From contig NZ_KV917371.1 in assembly GCF_002019635.1 (NCBI RefSeq), positions 62,001 through 126,000 on the forward strand: a DNA stretch of 64,000 nucleotides. Direction: 5' to 3'. This DNA is from Metabacillus halosaccharovorans (GTDB taxonomy: Bacteria > Bacillota > Bacilli > Bacillales > Bacillaceae). Both the position numbers and the translations under genes were made by a program. This document shows positions 7,980-16,657 of the stretch, in pieces (positions within the stretch are counted from its first letter, which is position 1; each line of letters opens with the position of its first letter). The notes under the pieces were generated by a model. It was not told where the DNA came from. It saw only the letters and a program-made list of their open reading frames with translations, and searched no databases.

Positions 7980-9305
7980 CTAATCTTTGCATCTACTAAA
8001 TTGTGGAAGAAATTCCTTATTTTCATTTAATATATCACTAAAAACCGTTTTCGCTAATTCTGCAGACCCAATAAGAGGATGAATCGTTAATGCTTGCATT
8101 CCTGCCTGATAATCGCCATGTACTGCTGCTTCAACGGTAAGTTCCTCATATGCTTTTACCACTTGTAATAATCCACGAATATGGGGAGGTAATTCTGCTG
8201 TTTTTAACTGTAAAGGTGTTGCACCTTCAGAATCTATGACACAATTAACTTCAACTGAAACATCATCCGGAAGACATGAAAGAATTCCATTGTTTTTAAC
8301 GTTGACAATTTGGATGTCTTTTTTATTGTTATAAATGGATGTCATTAGGTTTACTGCAGCTTCCGAATAATATGCACCCCCGCGTTTTTCAAGCTGTGGC
8401 GGCTTACGATTTAAAAAAGGATCTTGATAAAGTGCAAAGAGCTCTTCTTCTACCTTTTTCACTTCGTCCGCTCTTGTTCCTTTCGTCTCTAAATCTTGTA
8501 ATTGCTTTTCTAGCATTTTATCTTTCATATAGTAATATCTTAAGTAACTGCATGGAATCATCCCGACTGATTGAATAAATTCACGTTCCCATTCTATATC
8601 AGGGATATTCTTCACTGAAACACCTTTTACACCAGATATGATATCTAGGACTTCACCTGTTTTTTCGATCCCTTCCACCCATACTTTTGTCGTCCAATTC
8701 AAATGGTTGATTCCTGCCATTTCAATATCGACTTTTGAGACATCAACACCCAACATTTTCGCCACTAACATTTTGGTACCAATTGGTAGATTACACAATC
8801 CGATCGTTTTCACCTTTGTGTACTTCGTAACTGCTTCTGTCACAATTCCTGCCGGGTTGGTAAAATTTAATAAAAAGGCATGTGGAGAAAGCTCCTCAAT
8901 ATCCTTACAAATATCCAAAATAACCGGGATTGTTCTTAACGCCTTAGCAAATCCGCCTGCACCTGTTGTTTCCTGACCCAAAAGACCATATCTTAACGGT
9001 ATTTTTTCATCCCGGGATCTGGCATCAAGCATTCCAACACGTATTTGTGTTGTGACAAAGGCTGCATCTTTAATGGCTTCCCTTCGATCAAACGTCATGT
9101 GGAGTTCAATTGGTAAACCCGCCTTCTTAATCATCCGTTCAGCCAATGCACCAACCGTTTTTAATTTCTCACGTCCAGCTTCAATATCGACTAAAAACAA
9201 CTCATCAACAGGAAATTCCTGATAGCGCTTAATAAAACCTTCAATCAGTTCAGGGGTATAGGAGGAGCCCCCACCGATTACAGCAACCTTCAATTTTTTT
9301 CGCAA
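7980..9305 (-). CDS. Glycoside hydrolase family 4, 6-phospho-beta-glucosidase-like
   Basis: A cytosolic NAD- and Mn-dependent hydrolase of phosphorylated disaccharides. The dinucleotide site is VAVIGGGSSYTPEL at the N-terminus. The metal and substrate residues are in NFTNPAG, GLCNLP (Cys171 counted from the TTG) and GINHLNW (His201), the conserved GH4 positions. AAAGGAGG nine bases before the TTG at 9305 supports that start. An ATG at 9326 would overlap the kinase gene and has a poor site. Only four bases separate it from the upstream kinase gene. No PTS permease is adjacent, so the phosphosugar is either imported elsewhere or formed by that kinase. Confidence 0.88.
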   Translation of the reverse strand: MRKKLKVAVIGGGSSYTPELIEGFIKRYQEFPVDELFLVDIEAGREKLKTVGALAERMIKKAGLPIELHMTFDRREAIKDAAFVTTQIRVGMLDARSRDEKIPLRYGLLGQETTGAGGFAKALRTIPVILDICKDIEELSPHAFLLNFTNPAGIVTEAVTKYTKVKTIGLCNLPIGTKMLVAKMLGVDVSKVDIEMAGINHLNWTTKVWVEGIEKTGEVLDIISGVKGVSVKNIPDIEWEREFIQSVGMIPCSYLRYYYMKDKMLEKQLQDLETKGTRADEVKKVEEELFALYQDPFLNRKPPQLEKRGGAYYSEAAVNLMTSIYNNKKDIQIVNVKNNGILSCLPDDVSVEVNCVIDSEGATPLQLKTAELPPHIRGLLQVVKAYEELTVEAAVHGDYQAGMQALTIHPLIGSAELAKTVFSDILNENKEFLPQFSRCKD

Positions 9306-9309
9306 TTTT

Positions 9310-10284
9310 TTACGTCCTCCTTTCATCTCTGAATTTTTGATACATTTCCTCCGTTGTTTTAATACTTAAGTGATCCATCGCTAGCAGAATAGACCCATAT
9401 ACAGGCTCGATGTCTGGTATAATGACTGAAATTGTATAATTTTCACTTTCGATTTTTGCTGTCAATGATTGTATTAAATGTTGATTTCTCCCCTTTTGAA
9501 GAATAGAACCGATTAGCACAACAGGTATGTTATCGCTTTCAAAACTACCCAAGCTTTTTATAACAGCATTGGCGGCAATCCCTAATTCTTCACCCGTTTT
9601 CATCAAAAGTTGAATCGCGAGTTGGTCACCCTCAGCTGCTGCTTCATGTAAGACGATCGTTAATTCACCAGGTACTTCATAAATGTCCTGATCTAAAAAA
9701 TCATTAACAAGTTGTTCCATCGTTTGAAAGCCAAAAAACCTTGAAACTTTTTCTATTAGTATAGAAGGGATTTCTCTCTGCTCCCATGACCTTACGGCTG
9801 AACGAAACGTCTCACGTGCCAGATATATTCCACCTGCAGCATCTCCGTAAAGATATCCCATACCACCTATTTGCACGACTCTCCCTTCCTTATTTCTTCC
9901 GGCTGCATTTGTGCCGCTTCCACATACAAGGACAATCCCGACGTTATTTTTACTGCCAATTCTCAATCCTTCAAATGTGTCACATACAACATCCCACGAT
10001 CTAAGGGGTAAGGTACTCAGAGCCGGGCGTAAAATAGCAAAATCCTTTTCCCGATCAGCTCCTGCGAGTCCAAATTGTGTAAAGAATATATCCTCATACT
10101 GAAGACCAGCACTCGCCAAAGCTATATCGATCGATTCTTTTATATTCTTCATTGCAAACTGAATTCCTTCAACTTGATGATTTCCTCTTCCAGATAAACC
10201 TTCCCCTACTTTATTTCCATATTCATCCGTAATAACGGTGTATGTTTTACTGCCTCCCCCATCAACACCCATTAAATAACGCAT
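9310..10284 (-). CDS. N-acetylglucosamine kinase-like, BadF/BadG/BcrA/BcrD ATPase family
   Basis: A 324-residue ASKHA-fold sugar kinase. The phosphate-1 motif GVDGGGSKTYTVI is at residues 6-18, the phosphate-2 region VLVCGSGTNAAGRNKEG near 119-135, and the adenosine motif VVLIGSILQKG near 265-275. The closest functional relatives are glucosamine and N-acetylglucosamine kinases, including the muramic acid and GlcNAc recycling kinase MurK. It is first of three genes, followed by GH4 and the deacetylase, which suggests phosphorylation and processing of a recycled or imported amino sugar. ATG follows GGGGGAGAG. Confidence 0.82.
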   Translation of the reverse strand: MRYLMGVDGGGSKTYTVITDEYGNKVGEGLSGRGNHQVEGIQFAMKNIKESIDIALASAGLQYEDIFFTQFGLAGADREKDFAILRPALSTLPLRSWDVVCDTFEGLRIGSKNNVGIVLVCGSGTNAAGRNKEGRVVQIGGMGYLYGDAAGGIYLARETFRSAVRSWEQREIPSILIEKVSRFFGFQTMEQLVNDFLDQDIYEVPGELTIVLHEAAAEGDQLAIQLLMKTGEELGIAANAVIKSLGSFESDNIPVVLIGSILQKGRNQHLIQSLTAKIESENYTISVIIPDIEPVYGSILLAMDHLSIKTTEEMYQKFRDERRT

Positions 10285-10365
10285 AAACTCTCCCCCTGAT
10301 AATCACGTATCTTATCATAAATGATTATTCAACTAATCACGTACACATGACTACTTCTGGAACAT

Positions 10366-10414
10366 AGGTCCCTTGTCCCGTTTAATTGGGACGGGGGACC
10401 TGTCCCCTCGACCC
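10366..10414. repeat. GGGACAGG-type dispersed repeat, copy 3
   Basis: GGTCCCTTGTCCCGTTTAAT is followed by TGGGACGGGGGACCTGTCCC. It forms the 3' end and stop codon of the AraC gene, on the reverse strand. Confidence 0.75.
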
Positions 10415-11275
10415 ACTTTTTCTGTAATGTAGTGGAGCATAGCCGGTGATTGATTTGAATACTCTGCCGAAGTGTGTGATGCTTCTGAAGCCTACTTTTT
10501 TGTAGATTGTGTTGACTTTCATTGAGGAGTGTTCCAGTAGTTTTTTGGCTTCTTTAATTCTTACACTGTTCAAATATTCAATAAAGGTGAAGCCTGTTGC
10601 TTCTTTAAAAAAACGGCTTAAGTAGTAAGGACTAACGTAGAATTTCTCTGCAACTAAATTAAGTGATAAATCATTCATATAATGGTTGTTCATATAGCGG
10701 ACAACTTCTGAAATTCTTTCATGCATTGGGCTTGGGTATTCCAATGATTCTAAACTGTTTTGTTTAACATGCCGGCAGCAAATAATGAGCAGTTGGAGCA
10801 CTAGAGTCTGTGCGTACATCTCGAAGCCTGGCATCTCGTCTATAATTTCCTGACTGACCTTCTGACAAAGAGATTCAATCCATAGTCGCTCCTGAAGAGA
10901 ACACCTAACAATGATGTACTCCTGTTCGAACAAAGGCTGAAATATTTCCTGATAAGCTTGATTTACTGAGCCCATATAGTTCTCATGTATATTAACAATA
11001 AACCGCTCATGCTTTGGCATTTCAGCATTCGTTGTTCGATGGAGGATATTAGGTGAAATGATGATCACATCACCTTCCTGAACGACGAATGTCCGATCTT
11101 TTATAAAAAATTCCCGTTTGCCTGACAGTAAATAATACACTTCAAACGTACTGTGGAAATGATTCGCCGGCATATGATGACTTAGCGCTTTCCGGTATGA
11201 TACTGTAAATGTTTCTTCATCATTTTTATATAAAAGATCTTTCAGTCTGTTTCCCTCCCTCATAAACCAATTCAT
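10382..11275 (-). CDS. AraC family transcriptional regulator, cupin sensor
   Basis: The N-terminal half is a cupin-like sugar-sensing domain (HMPANHFHSTFEVYYLLSGKREFFI, then GDVIIISPNILHRT). Residues 190-285 are a two-helix-turn-helix AraC domain (LSLNLVAEKFYVSPYYLSRFFKEATG, then IKEAKKLLEHSS and VGFRSITHFGRVFKSITGYAP). It is divergent from the GH105 gene and is its likely activator. The start is uncertain: no good site precedes the ATGs at 11275 or 11263, while GGGAGGG lies seven bases before an in-frame CTG at 11245. The C-terminal SRGQVPRPN is encoded by a dispersed repeat. Confidence 0.87.
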   Translation of the reverse strand: MNWFMREGNRLKDLLYKNDEETFTVSYRKALSHHMPANHFHSTFEVYYLLSGKREFFIKDRTFVVQEGDVIIISPNILHRTTNAEMPKHERFIVNIHENYMGSVNQAYQEIFQPLFEQEYIIVRCSLQERLWIESLCQKVSQEIIDEMPGFEMYAQTLVLQLLIICCRHVKQNSLESLEYPSPMHERISEVVRYMNNHYMNDLSLNLVAEKFYVSPYYLSRFFKEATGFTFIEYLNSVRIKEAKKLLEHSSMKVNTIYKKVGFRSITHFGRVFKSITGYAPLHYRKSGSRGQVPRPN

Positions 11276-11400
11276 TTTTTATATTACACATATGTATTTC
11301 ATATCCTGCAAAATATAAGAAGTTTTTATAAAATACTGCAAAAAATGTACATTTTATTGTGCTACCCTATTGTTAAACATATGAAGGAGGAATAATTAAG

Positions 11401-12525
11401 ATGAGTACTTCAGATTCACGTACATATGAACCATCAAATAAGACGTTAACTCCTATTCAATGGGCAGAAAAAGCATGTGAAACATTAATGGCTAAATTCG
11501 AACCGGAACTGCTTCCACCGGAGCGGTTTCATTATCATCAAGGTGTATTTCTATCTGGGATGGAAGAATACTGGAGGCAGACAAATAAAAGTAAATACTA
11601 TGACTATATAAAACGATGGGTAGACAGCCATATCCTTGCTGATGGAAGCATCATGAAATTTAATTCTAATGAACTTGATGATATACAGCCTGGTGTTCTT
11701 CTTTTTACCCTCTATGAGCAAACAGGAGATGAACGGTATAAAAAGGCATTGTTCAACCTGGTACCTTTATTAAAATCCTGGAAGACGAATCCATCAGGAG
11801 GCTTCTGGCACAAAGAGCATTATCCGAATCAAATGTGGCTGGACGGTTTATATATGGCAGGACCAATTGCTGTCCAATTCGGTAAAACTTTTGATCAAAG
11901 CGACTATTTTGATATGATGACCTACCAAGCCATTCTTATGGAGAAGCACACAAAAGATCCGGACACAGGCTTGCTGTACCATGGCTGGGACGAAACGAAA
12001 GAAGCAAATTGGGCTGATCCTATTACAGGCTTGGCACCTGAGTTTTGGGGCCGTGCGATCGGCTGGTACCCTGTAGCACTTTTAGAAATGTTTGATCATC
12101 TACCAAAGGATCATAAGGATAAACAAAAACTCACAAGTATCCTTCAAGATCTGCTCATCGCATTAACAAAATACCAGGATCCTGAAACCGGATTATGGTA
12201 TCAAGTCATTGACAAAGGTAATCTATCAGACAATTGGTTGGAAAATTCTTGCACATCGCTGTTTGTTCAAGCGATTGCAAAAGCGGTTCGAATGGGTTAT
12301 CTTGATGCCAAGTATATGAAATATGCGTGGAAGGGCTACAATGGAGTCATTGATACATTGAAATATGATGAAAAAGGAAATCTTCTCATAGGCAATATTT
12401 GCATAGGTACAGGAATCGGTGACTATGCTCATTACATTGCACGACCTACGAGCGAGAATGATTTACACGGTGCAGGTGCATTTATTTTGATGTGTGTGGA
12501 AATGAGCCAGGCTAAAACAGTATAA
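11401..12525 (+). CDS. Unsaturated rhamnogalacturonyl hydrolase, glycoside hydrolase family 105 (YteR/YesR-like)
   Basis: A 374-residue (alpha/alpha)6-barrel enzyme without signal peptide, expected to act in the cytosol. It hydrates and so cleaves the unsaturated galacturonyl residue left at the ends of pectin fragments by lyases. The proposed catalytic Asp lies in NQMWLDGLYM (Asp148), the second acidic site is ELDDIQPG (about 93), and other family motifs are FWGRAIGWY and the closing HGAGAFIL. Length equals Bacillus YteR. The start has GAAGGAGGAATAATTAAG. A rho-independent terminator follows. There is no adjacent pectin lyase or transporter, so it stands alone under the divergent AraC gene. 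Confidence 0.9.
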   Translation: MSTSDSRTYEPSNKTLTPIQWAEKACETLMAKFEPELLPPERFHYHQGVFLSGMEEYWRQTNKSKYYDYIKRWVDSHILADGSIMKFNSNELDDIQPGVLLFTLYEQTGDERYKKALFNLVPLLKSWKTNPSGGFWHKEHYPNQMWLDGLYMAGPIAVQFGKTFDQSDYFDMMTYQAILMEKHTKDPDTGLLYHGWDETKEANWADPITGLAPEFWGRAIGWYPVALLEMFDHLPKDHKDKQKLTSILQDLLIALTKYQDPETGLWYQVIDKGNLSDNWLENSCTSLFVQAIAKAVRMGYLDAKYMKYAWKGYNGVIDTLKYDEKGNLLIGNICIGTGIGDYAHYIARPTSENDLHGAGAFILMCVEMSQAKTV

Positions 12526-12534
12526 AAACAAGTA

Positions 12535-12565
12535 AAAAACAGAGACATAGGTCTCTGTTTTTTAC
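12535..12565 (+). terminator. Terminator of GH105 gene
   Basis: AACAGAGAC, ATAG, GTCTCTGTT and then a T-run, starting ten bases after the stop codon. Confidence 0.85.
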
Positions 12566-12683
12566 TTATTTTCCCTTTTACATTCTATCCAACCACCAAC
12601 AAAATAAAGTGAATCGAGAGATCAAAAAAATCCAATACTTCTTTCCCACGAAATCCATTCCCTTAGAACACCTACTGTTTAAA

Positions 12684-12736
12684 ATAAAAAGAGACATTCC
12701 GCCCAACACGAAAATGTGTGGAGGAATGTCCCTTTT
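12684..12736 (-). terminator. Terminator of small coat gene pair
   Basis: A long hairpin with outer arms AAAAAGAGACATTCC and GGAATGTCCCTTTTT and an inner ACAC/GTGT stem lies just beyond the stop at 12749. It is symmetrical enough to act in both directions. Confidence 0.75.
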
Positions 12737-12748
12737 TGTCTGTCTTAC

Positions 12749-13003
12749 TTAACTTCCCTGCTGAAATTGTTGCTTAACTTCCATTACATCTTGTTGTTCG
12801 GCTTGTGAAGCTGGTGTGTAATAATTACGTTGAACAGCTGCCTGGTAAACTTCCCATTGCTTTTGTTCATCACTATTTCGAATTTGGATTAACGTATTTC
12901 GCAATTGTTGATTGTTACATTGAGCGATCATTTGTGCATAGCTTGCCAGACTGGAATTTAAATTTGATAAGTAGTCTGACACCATATCCTTTTCTTGTAG
13001 CAT
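12749..13003 (-). CDS. CotF-like small spore coat protein
   Basis: An 84-residue Gln/Asn-rich helical protein (MLQEKDMVSDYLSNLNSSLA onward) resembling the C-terminal half of the CotF coat family, as in Bacillus YraF or YraD-type proteins. It is expected in the spore coat of the developing forespore. It follows another small coat-like gene by only 13 bases, as in yra clusters where CotF halves are encoded separately. The start has AGGGAGG. A terminator follows. Assignment is by composition and helix pattern. Confidence 0.72.
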   Translation of the reverse strand: MLQEKDMVSDYLSNLNSSLASYAQMIAQCNNQQLRNTLIQIRNSDEQKQWEVYQAAVQRNYYTPASQAEQQDVMEVKQQFQQGS

Positions 13004-13016
13004 GTTTTGTCCCTCC

Positions 13017-13199
13017 TTATCCTAAAAATGACATTAATTGTTGTTTTGTTTGTCTTGCACTGTTTGCATGGTTTTGAAGCATTGCTTTTATTTGCGGATC
13101 TTGACATTGCTGTGCATATGTATCAAGCTTTGTTGCACAAGTTTCATGGCCACCGATTAAGTGACGAAGGTTCTGAAGCTCAAGTTCATTTAAATTCAC
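13017..13199 (-). CDS. Small CotF-like coat protein, N-terminal half type (YraG/YraE-like)
   Basis: From the GTG at 13199, preceded by AAGGGAGGG at good spacing, this encodes 60 residues: MNLNELELQNLRHLIGGHET, a coiled helical middle, and a QTKQQLMSFLG end. The His/Glu pattern HLIGGHETCATKL is typical of the ferritin-like N-terminal half of CotF proteins. An upstream open stretch to 13283 has no ribosome site. It is the first gene of a two-gene operon with the next CotF-like protein; together they look like a split CotF. Confidence 0.68.
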   Translation of the reverse strand: MNLNELELQNLRHLIGGHETCATKLDTYAQQCQDPQIKAMLQNHANSARQTKQQLMSFLG

Positions 13200-13370
13200 G
13201 ACCGTTTCCCTCCCTTCCTCTTTCATAATGTGTGCCTCATTGTTCCTTTTCATGTAAAAATTATTATAATAAAATCTCTCCATTGTTTTCGGATACTTTA
13301 TATGATACAGTAATCACAACTTATTAAAGAACTTTAAAAAGTAATTCAGAAAGTTTTAGGCGGTGATATA

Positions 13371-14402
13371 GTGGATGAATTAATAGCTTCTCCCAAATCA
13401 ATGAAGAAGATCATCCTTCGAGGTATTCGTAAAAACCTTTTAGAATTTGGTAGTGCAACAAAACTTGAATTAAGCAATTTATTAGAAGTTAGTCTCCCGA
13501 CAATCAGTAAGTTCCTATCACGGATGGAAGAAGAAGGTGAAATTCGTTTAGTCGGATTAGATGAATCCAGTGGTGGACGACGGGCAAAAAGATATACATA
13601 CAACCCAGAGTTTGCATTAGGTCTTGCGATTTTTTTGGAGAAATCAGATACGAATTTTACCGTTTTCAATTGCATTGGAGAAATAAAAGCACAGGGCAAA
13701 GCTCCGAGTGTATTAGTGGATGATGGAATCCATTCATTAACTACGTTCATTGAAAAATTAATGACTACTTACCCCAAAATCAGTTCTATTGCAATTGGTG
13801 TCCCCGGTTCAGTTGAAAATGGAAAGATCTTTTATATACCAGGGTATGAGCAGTTTCAACATTTTGATTTAAAAGCCTACTTTGAGGAATATTTTTCTAT
13901 TCCTGTCGTTGTTGAGAATGATATGAATGCTGCTGTTCTTGGATATCACAATACACGAGGAATGAAAGACAAACAATCCCTTATCTATTTGTATTCCGGT
14001 CAAAATGGTCCTGGAGCAGGGATTATGATTAATGGTGATGTCGTACGCGGAAGTACATTTTTCTCAGGTGAGGTTTCATTTGTTCCAATGTACGATAACC
14101 AAAACTTTCGACAAGCATTAGAAAATGATAGCGAATCAAAAAAAATGATCCAAGAAGAATATGAATTGGATGCAATTAGTAGATTGATAGCCTCATTTGT
14201 CGCGATTATTAACCCTCATACGATCATTTTTTGTAACAATGAAATGGATAAATTGAGTTTAGATAAAGTTGCTATCAGCTGTTCTAAATACATACCTTCT
14301 GAACATCTCCCAAAACTTACCGCAAGTAATTGGGAACAAGATTATTTAGATGGATTACAAAGTCTCGGACTTGATCTCATACTAAATGGAACAACCACTT
14401 AA
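13371..14402 (+). CDS. ROK family transcriptional regulator (NagC/XylR type)
   Basis: Residues 10-75 form a winged helix (ILRGIRKNLLEFGSATKLELSNLLEVSLPTISKFLSRME with a wing SSGGRRAKRYTYN). Residues 80-340 are an ROK sugar-binding domain with IAIGVPGSV, VVVENDMNAAVLG and GPGAGIMINGDVVRGSTFFSGEV. The zinc-binding Cys cluster of many ROK proteins is not visible (SFVPMYDNQ follows instead), so it may lack kinase activity and zinc. GTG start. It is followed after 24 bases by an MFS permease that it probably controls in response to that permease's substrate. Confidence 0.87.
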   Translation: MDELIASPKSMKKIILRGIRKNLLEFGSATKLELSNLLEVSLPTISKFLSRMEEEGEIRLVGLDESSGGRRAKRYTYNPEFALGLAIFLEKSDTNFTVFNCIGEIKAQGKAPSVLVDDGIHSLTTFIEKLMTTYPKISSIAIGVPGSVENGKIFYIPGYEQFQHFDLKAYFEEYFSIPVVVENDMNAAVLGYHNTRGMKDKQSLIYLYSGQNGPGAGIMINGDVVRGSTFFSGEVSFVPMYDNQNFRQALENDSESKKMIQEEYELDAISRLIASFVAIINPHTIIFCNNEMDKLSLDKVAISCSKYIPSEHLPKLTASNWEQDYLDGLQSLGLDLILNGTTT

Positions 14403-14426
14403 AATATAAAAAGGCGAGGTTTAATT

Positions 14427-15662
14427 ATGGCAACATTCCTTTTAATCATTATTTATTTGGCTTTTATTAGTTTAGGTTTACCTGATTCATTATTAGGAGT
14501 CGCATGGCCTGTGATGCAGACGGACTTATCCGCCCCACTTGAAACTGCCGGATACCTTTTTATGGCGATTGCCGGGAGTACCATTATTTCCAGCTTAATT
14601 AGCGGAAGATTACTTAAACGATTTGGAACTGGAAATGTGACATTTGTCAGTTGCTTACTCACTGCATGTGCTTTGCTTGGATTTCATTTTTCTCCATCGG
14701 TTATTTGGTTATTCGTTTGCGCCATTCCACTTGGACTAGGTGCAGGCGCAGTTGATGCTGGATTAAACGATTATGTAGCAACACATTACAAAGCACATCA
14801 TATGAGTTGGTTACATTGCTTTTGGGGAGTTGGAGCCACACTGGGTCCTGTTATCATGGCCCAGTTTATTTCCGGTCAACATTCTTGGAACAATGGCTAT
14901 CTTGCCATCGCAGGTATGCAATTCTTACTGGTGATCATCCTTTTGCTTACTTTACCTTTATGGAACAAAGTAACTAAAAAAAACCATACCGACTTAAATC
15001 AACAGCCTGGGGACACAAAAGATGTAACCAATCACCTTGAAGATGGTATGAACATAAAACCTTTACAAATTAAAGGTGTTAAATTGGCTATGCTATCCTT
15101 CCTATTTTATTGTGGAGTTGAAGCCACAATGGGTCTGTGGGGAAGTAGTTTTTTGGTTAATGTAAAGGATTTAAATGCTGCTGTTGCCGCCCAATGGGTT
15201 TCCTTATACTATGGAGGAATTACAATCGGCAGATTTATAACAGGCTTTATTACGTTTAAAATGAATAATCTTACTCTTATTCGAATTGGACAATTCATTG
15301 CCCTTACAGGTGCTGTCCTTCTGTTCCTGCCATTTCCACCTGTTTTCTCGCTTATCGGCTTTATCATGGTTGGTTTAGGTTTAGCACCAATCTTTCCATG
15401 TATGCTCCATGAAACGCCAGCACGATTTGGAAAAAAGCATTCGCAAACGATTATGGGCTATCAGATGGCCATTGCTTATACAGGAAGTACCTTTATTCCA
15501 CCGCTTCTTGGATTCATTGCATCGAAATCAAGCATTGGGATTTTCCCGTTCTGTATTGTCGTTTTCGTTGTTGTCATGCTTTTTAGTTCAGAAAAATTAA
15601 ATCAGTTAATGAAAAAGAAAGTGATAATAAATAAAAATACAAGCTCGACAGTTAGTTCCTAA
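14427..15662 (+). CDS. MFS transporter, sugar permease-like
   Basis: A 411-residue twelve-helix major facilitator. It opens with LLIIIYLAFISLGLPDSLLGVAWPVM and has GAGAVDAGLNDYVATH, the pattern seen in fucose/glucose permease-like (FucP/YfkF) proteins. A hydrophilic loop of about 30 residues near 190-220 separates the two six-helix halves. Cotranscribed with the ROK regulator 24 bases upstream, which suggests a carbohydrate substrate. AAGGCGAGG precedes the ATG. A terminator follows. Confidence 0.85.
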   Translation: MATFLLIIIYLAFISLGLPDSLLGVAWPVMQTDLSAPLETAGYLFMAIAGSTIISSLISGRLLKRFGTGNVTFVSCLLTACALLGFHFSPSVIWLFVCAIPLGLGAGAVDAGLNDYVATHYKAHHMSWLHCFWGVGATLGPVIMAQFISGQHSWNNGYLAIAGMQFLLVIILLLTLPLWNKVTKKNHTDLNQQPGDTKDVTNHLEDGMNIKPLQIKGVKLAMLSFLFYCGVEATMGLWGSSFLVNVKDLNAAVAAQWVSLYYGGITIGRFITGFITFKMNNLTLIRIGQFIALTGAVLLFLPFPPVFSLIGFIMVGLGLAPIFPCMLHETPARFGKKHSQTIMGYQMAIAYTGSTFIPPLLGFIASKSSIGIFPFCIVVFVVVMLFSSEKLNQLMKKKVIINKNTSSTVSS

Positions 15663-15696
15663 TGTTGAGATTCAATTCAAGTAATAGAAAGAAGGT

Positions 15697-15738
15697 AAAA
15701 ACGCCCTCATCATCAAGTGATTTGAGGTCGTTTTATCT
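15697..15738 (+). terminator. Terminator of ROK-MFS operon
   Basis: AAAACG and CCTCA arms pair with TGAGG and CGTTTT around the centre, followed by a short T-run. Also usable for the small reverse ORF at 15771. Confidence 0.65.
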
Positions 15739-15770
15739 AATTTAAAGGCATAAACACCCCACTTGGCTTA

Positions 15771-15890
15771 TTACGTTTTATTCCCACTCACCCATTCAAT
15801 TGTGTTCGTAAGGAGTTGAGTAGCCTGTTCTAATGAAGCTTGAATCCATTCCTGATAATAATCACCAATTATTGCAACAATTCTTTTCAC
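15771..15890 (-). CDS. Small ORF of 39 codons, possible ThuA/amidotransferase-like remnant
   Basis: A GTG start follows GGAGGAAATAAG and gives MKRIVAIIGDYYQEWIQASL, then a helical end closing in EWVSGNKT. The beta-strand plus GDYY opening resembles the N-terminus of ThuA-like glutamine amidotransferase-fold proteins, which are much longer. It is either a small functional protein or the start of a decayed gene. The strong ribosome site argues that it is translated. Function unknown. Confidence 0.4.
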   Translation of the reverse strand: MKRIVAIIGDYYQEWIQASLEQATQLLTNTIEWVSGNKT

Positions 15891-15955
15891 CTTATTTCCT
15901 CCTTGCTGCTACATTCCGTTCTACCATTGGTAAAAGTCGTATCGTAAAAATTCTT

Positions 15956-16657
15956 TTATAAAGGCATCGGATCTCCCTTACTATTAATAAACGTTGCATT
16001 TCCCGTTATTTTTTGTTTTTTCTCGGCAATATCAAGTATCCCTCTTGCCGATACTTCAGGTATCCCAGGCGCTTTATCTCCCCCCATGTCCGTTTTGATC
16101 CAACCGGGGTGAACAGCAAAAACAGACACTTGAGCATCGGCGAGATATTTTTTTAATTGTTGAGAGAACATATTTAACGCACTTTTCGATAGTGCATAAG
16201 GAAAGTCTCCGCCATAGGCATTTTGAAAGCTTCCCGCTTCAGAAGAAATGTTTATAATTGATGCATCAGGTCCTTTATTCAGATATGGCAGAAAGTGTTT
16301 GACAACCCGCATTGGACCGAAAAGATTAATATTGAAACTTTGCTCAACCTTTTCAATATCCAGTTCTTCAATACTTTTTGATCGTTCATTTAAGATTGCT
16401 GCGTTGTTAATGATTACATCCAGCGTAATGTTTTCTGATGCTAATGTTTCCGAAGCCTCCTGACAAGTCGCTTCCTCGGCAACATCTAATGAGAGAAGCA
16501 TAACTTGATGAGGAAAAAGTGAACGGAGATGGTGTAACTGGTCTGTTCCTTTTACCAAGTTTCTCACCCCGGCAATAACAGTGTGCCCCCTCTTTACTGC
16601 TTCAGTTGTTAGAGCTAAACCTAGCCCCCGATTTGCGCCTGTAATGAGTATGTTCAT
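15956..16657 (-). CDS. SDR family oxidoreductase
   Basis: A 233-residue classical short-chain dehydrogenase. The cofactor motif is TGANRGLG (6-13), the structural NNAA is VIINNAAIL near 84-92, and the catalytic set is Ser in NISSEAGS and Tyr/Lys in YALSKSA (near 174-180). VRN after the second strand suggests NADP preference, an inference only. AAGGAGG precedes the ATG. The resemblance is to carbonyl reductase-like proteins such as C-factor. Substrate is unknown, and it is a single gene. Confidence 0.87.
   Translation of the reverse strand: MNILITGANRGLGLALTTEAVKRGHTVIAGVRNLVKGTDQLHHLRSLFPHQVMLLSLDVAEEATCQEASETLASENITLDVIINNAAILNERSKSIEELDIEKVEQSFNINLFGPMRVVKHFLPYLNKGPDASIINISSEAGSFQNAYGGDFPYALSKSALNMFSQQLKKYLADAQVSVFAVHPGWIKTDMGGDKAPGIPEVSARGILDIAEKKQKITGNATFINSKGDPMPL

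Noticed and set aside
9911-10102. Forward ORF within the kinase gene
   Set aside because: Antisense to the conserved BadF kinase motifs.
13346-13750. 134-codon reverse ORF within the ROK gene
   Set aside because: Lies antisense to a well-supported ROK regulator and shows no own start signal.
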